Assembly: GCA_030537065.1 (NCBI GenBank)
Contig: JAUNOT010000005.1
Span: forward strand, 1 to 33,586
Origin: Conchiformibius sp.
Lineage (GTDB): Bacteria; Pseudomonadota; Gammaproteobacteria; Burkholderiales; Neisseriaceae
Direction of reading: 5' to 3'
Length of the DNA: 33,586 nucleotides
Program-made: the position numbers and the translations under genes
Part shown: one piece after another, positions 33,161-33,586 of the stretch
How positions within the stretch are numbered: the first letter of the stretch is position 1
How the letters are laid out: each line of letters opens with the position of its first letter
The notes under the pieces: model-generated
Told to the model about the DNA's origin: nothing
Database searches by the model: none
What the model saw: only the letters and a program-made list of their open reading frames with translations

Positions 33161-33177
33161 TTTCAGGCTGCCTGAAA
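33161..33177. repeat. DUS palindrome
   Basis: TTTCAGGCTGCCTGAAA lies next to Correia-like copy 3, 13 bases after the YoaK-family stop. Confidence 0.9.
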
Positions 33178-33179
33178 AA

Positions 33180-33284
33180 TACAGTGGATTAAATTTGAAC
33201 CGGAACAAGGCGGCAAGCTGCAAACAGTATGCATCATACGGCAAGGCGAGCCCACGCCGTTCCGGTTTAAAGATAATTCACTAT
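33180..33284. repeat. Correia-like element, copy 3
   Basis: Terminal arms TACAGTGGATTAAATTTG and, on the other strand, ATAGTGAATTATCTTTAAA flank the shared core (ACAAGGCGGCAAGC, CAAACAGTATGCATCATACGGCAAGGCG). Inner arms CCGGAAC and GTTCCGG pair perfectly. The left end ACAGTGGATTA is one base from the classic Correia ATAGTGGATTA. It lies just before the pentapeptide-repeat gene. Confidence 0.82.
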
Positions 33285-33314
33285 GTTTTGGCATGTTTGG
33301 GAGCAAACCTTAAT

Positions 33315-33586
33315 ATGACTCAGCAATTTAAAGAACAAACGCAATCCAATGTACCCAACACCGTAAACAGCAAAACCATGCGGGTGCTGTTGCAGGCACA
33401 CTATCTGTGGCTGATTACGGACGGCAAAGACGGCAAACGTGCCGATTTGTCCGGCCAAGTGTTGTCGGGTATGAATTTGGTGGCGGCCAATCTGGAAAAA
33501 GCCGTGTTGGAAGGCACGGTATTGGAAGGGGCGGATTTAAGCCGCAGCAACCTGCGTGGTGCCAACATGCAGGGTGCGGGTTTGCA
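33315..33586 (+). CDS. Pentapeptide-repeat protein, N-terminal part (cut by window edge)
   Basis: ATG 33315 opens [20 protein letters not shown]. After about 40 residues come A(D/N)LXX-type repeats ([20 protein letters not shown], then [15 protein letters not shown]). Pentapeptide proteins form a right-handed quadrilateral beta helix; roles vary and cannot be guessed here. The gene continues past the window. GGGAG lies about 11 bases upstream, and a Correia-like element ends 30 bases before the start, possibly providing its promoter. Confidence 0.85.
   Translation, partial: MTQQFKEQTQSNVPNTVNSKTMRVLLQAHYLWLITDGKDGKRADLSGQVLSGMNLVAANLEKAVLEGTVLEGADLSRSNLRGANMQGAGL

Noticed and set aside
1-33586. 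CRISPR array suggested by the many identical short repeats
   Set aside because: The repeats are DNA uptake sequences: 12-19 bases, irregularly spaced over kilobases, on both strands and within genes. No regular spacers exist.

Overview
The window is chromosomal DNA from a betaproteobacterium of the family Neisseriaceae. The clearest evidence is the dense scatter of the 12-mer AGGCAGCCTGAA and its partner AGGCTGCCTGAA. These are the AG-king and AG-sim dialects of the neisserial DNA uptake sequence (DUS). Three 104-105 bp elements resemble Correia (CREE/NEMIS) repeats, which also point to this family. The genus cannot be fixed from the sequence; Kingella-, Simonsiella-, Alysiella- or Conchiformibius-like organisms, or a Neisseria using this dialect, would all fit. 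Most of the window is GC-rich by eye. One block, about 8250-10575, is strikingly AT-rich and looks acquired.

Left part (1-4850): the 3' half of murB, then purD, a periplasmic trypsin-like protease with a transmembrane helix and a cytoplasmic FHA domain, a small DUF3079 protein, and lpxA on its own. A 40 bp perfect palindrome separates lpxA from the convergent gene cpdB.

Middle left (4856-15750): cpdB, mutM, the AT-rich two-gene island (an SMC/OLD-like AAA ATPase plus a small protein with a possible PD-(D/E)XK nuclease core), then the long DEAH helicase gene hrpA, all on the minus strand. A polytopic membrane protein gene on the plus strand follows. A 42-codon membrane ORF with its own terminator lies between mutM and the island.

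Centre (15751-20943): gcvP and gnd diverge from a 447 bp gene-free interval. That interval holds eight exact TTATCCACA DnaA boxes, one further consensus box and an adjoining AT-rich tract. It is a strong candidate for the chromosomal origin of replication.

Right of the origin (20560-25160): a minus-strand run gcvT, amino-acid-binding lipoprotein, aldA, a 59-codon membrane protein and gcvH, headed by a tandem glycine riboswitch with a terminator platform. The P, H and T genes of glycine cleavage are therefore all present but dispersed on both sides of gnd and the putative origin. A DUS palindrome is built into the first riboswitch aptamer.

Right end (25158-33586): metE, a 34-codon membrane ORF coupled to a zinc/manganese-type ABC ATPase behind a Zur-like box (no permease or binding-protein gene alongside), a second amino-acid-binding lipoprotein, a gamma-carbonic-anhydrase-like protein, lpxC, gapA, a YoaK/DUF1275 membrane protein, and the start of a pentapeptide-repeat gene cut by the window edge. 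Several genes end in, or encode peptides from, DUS copies. Many transcription units end in DUS inverted repeats. I saw no rRNA, tRNA, CRISPR array or transposase.
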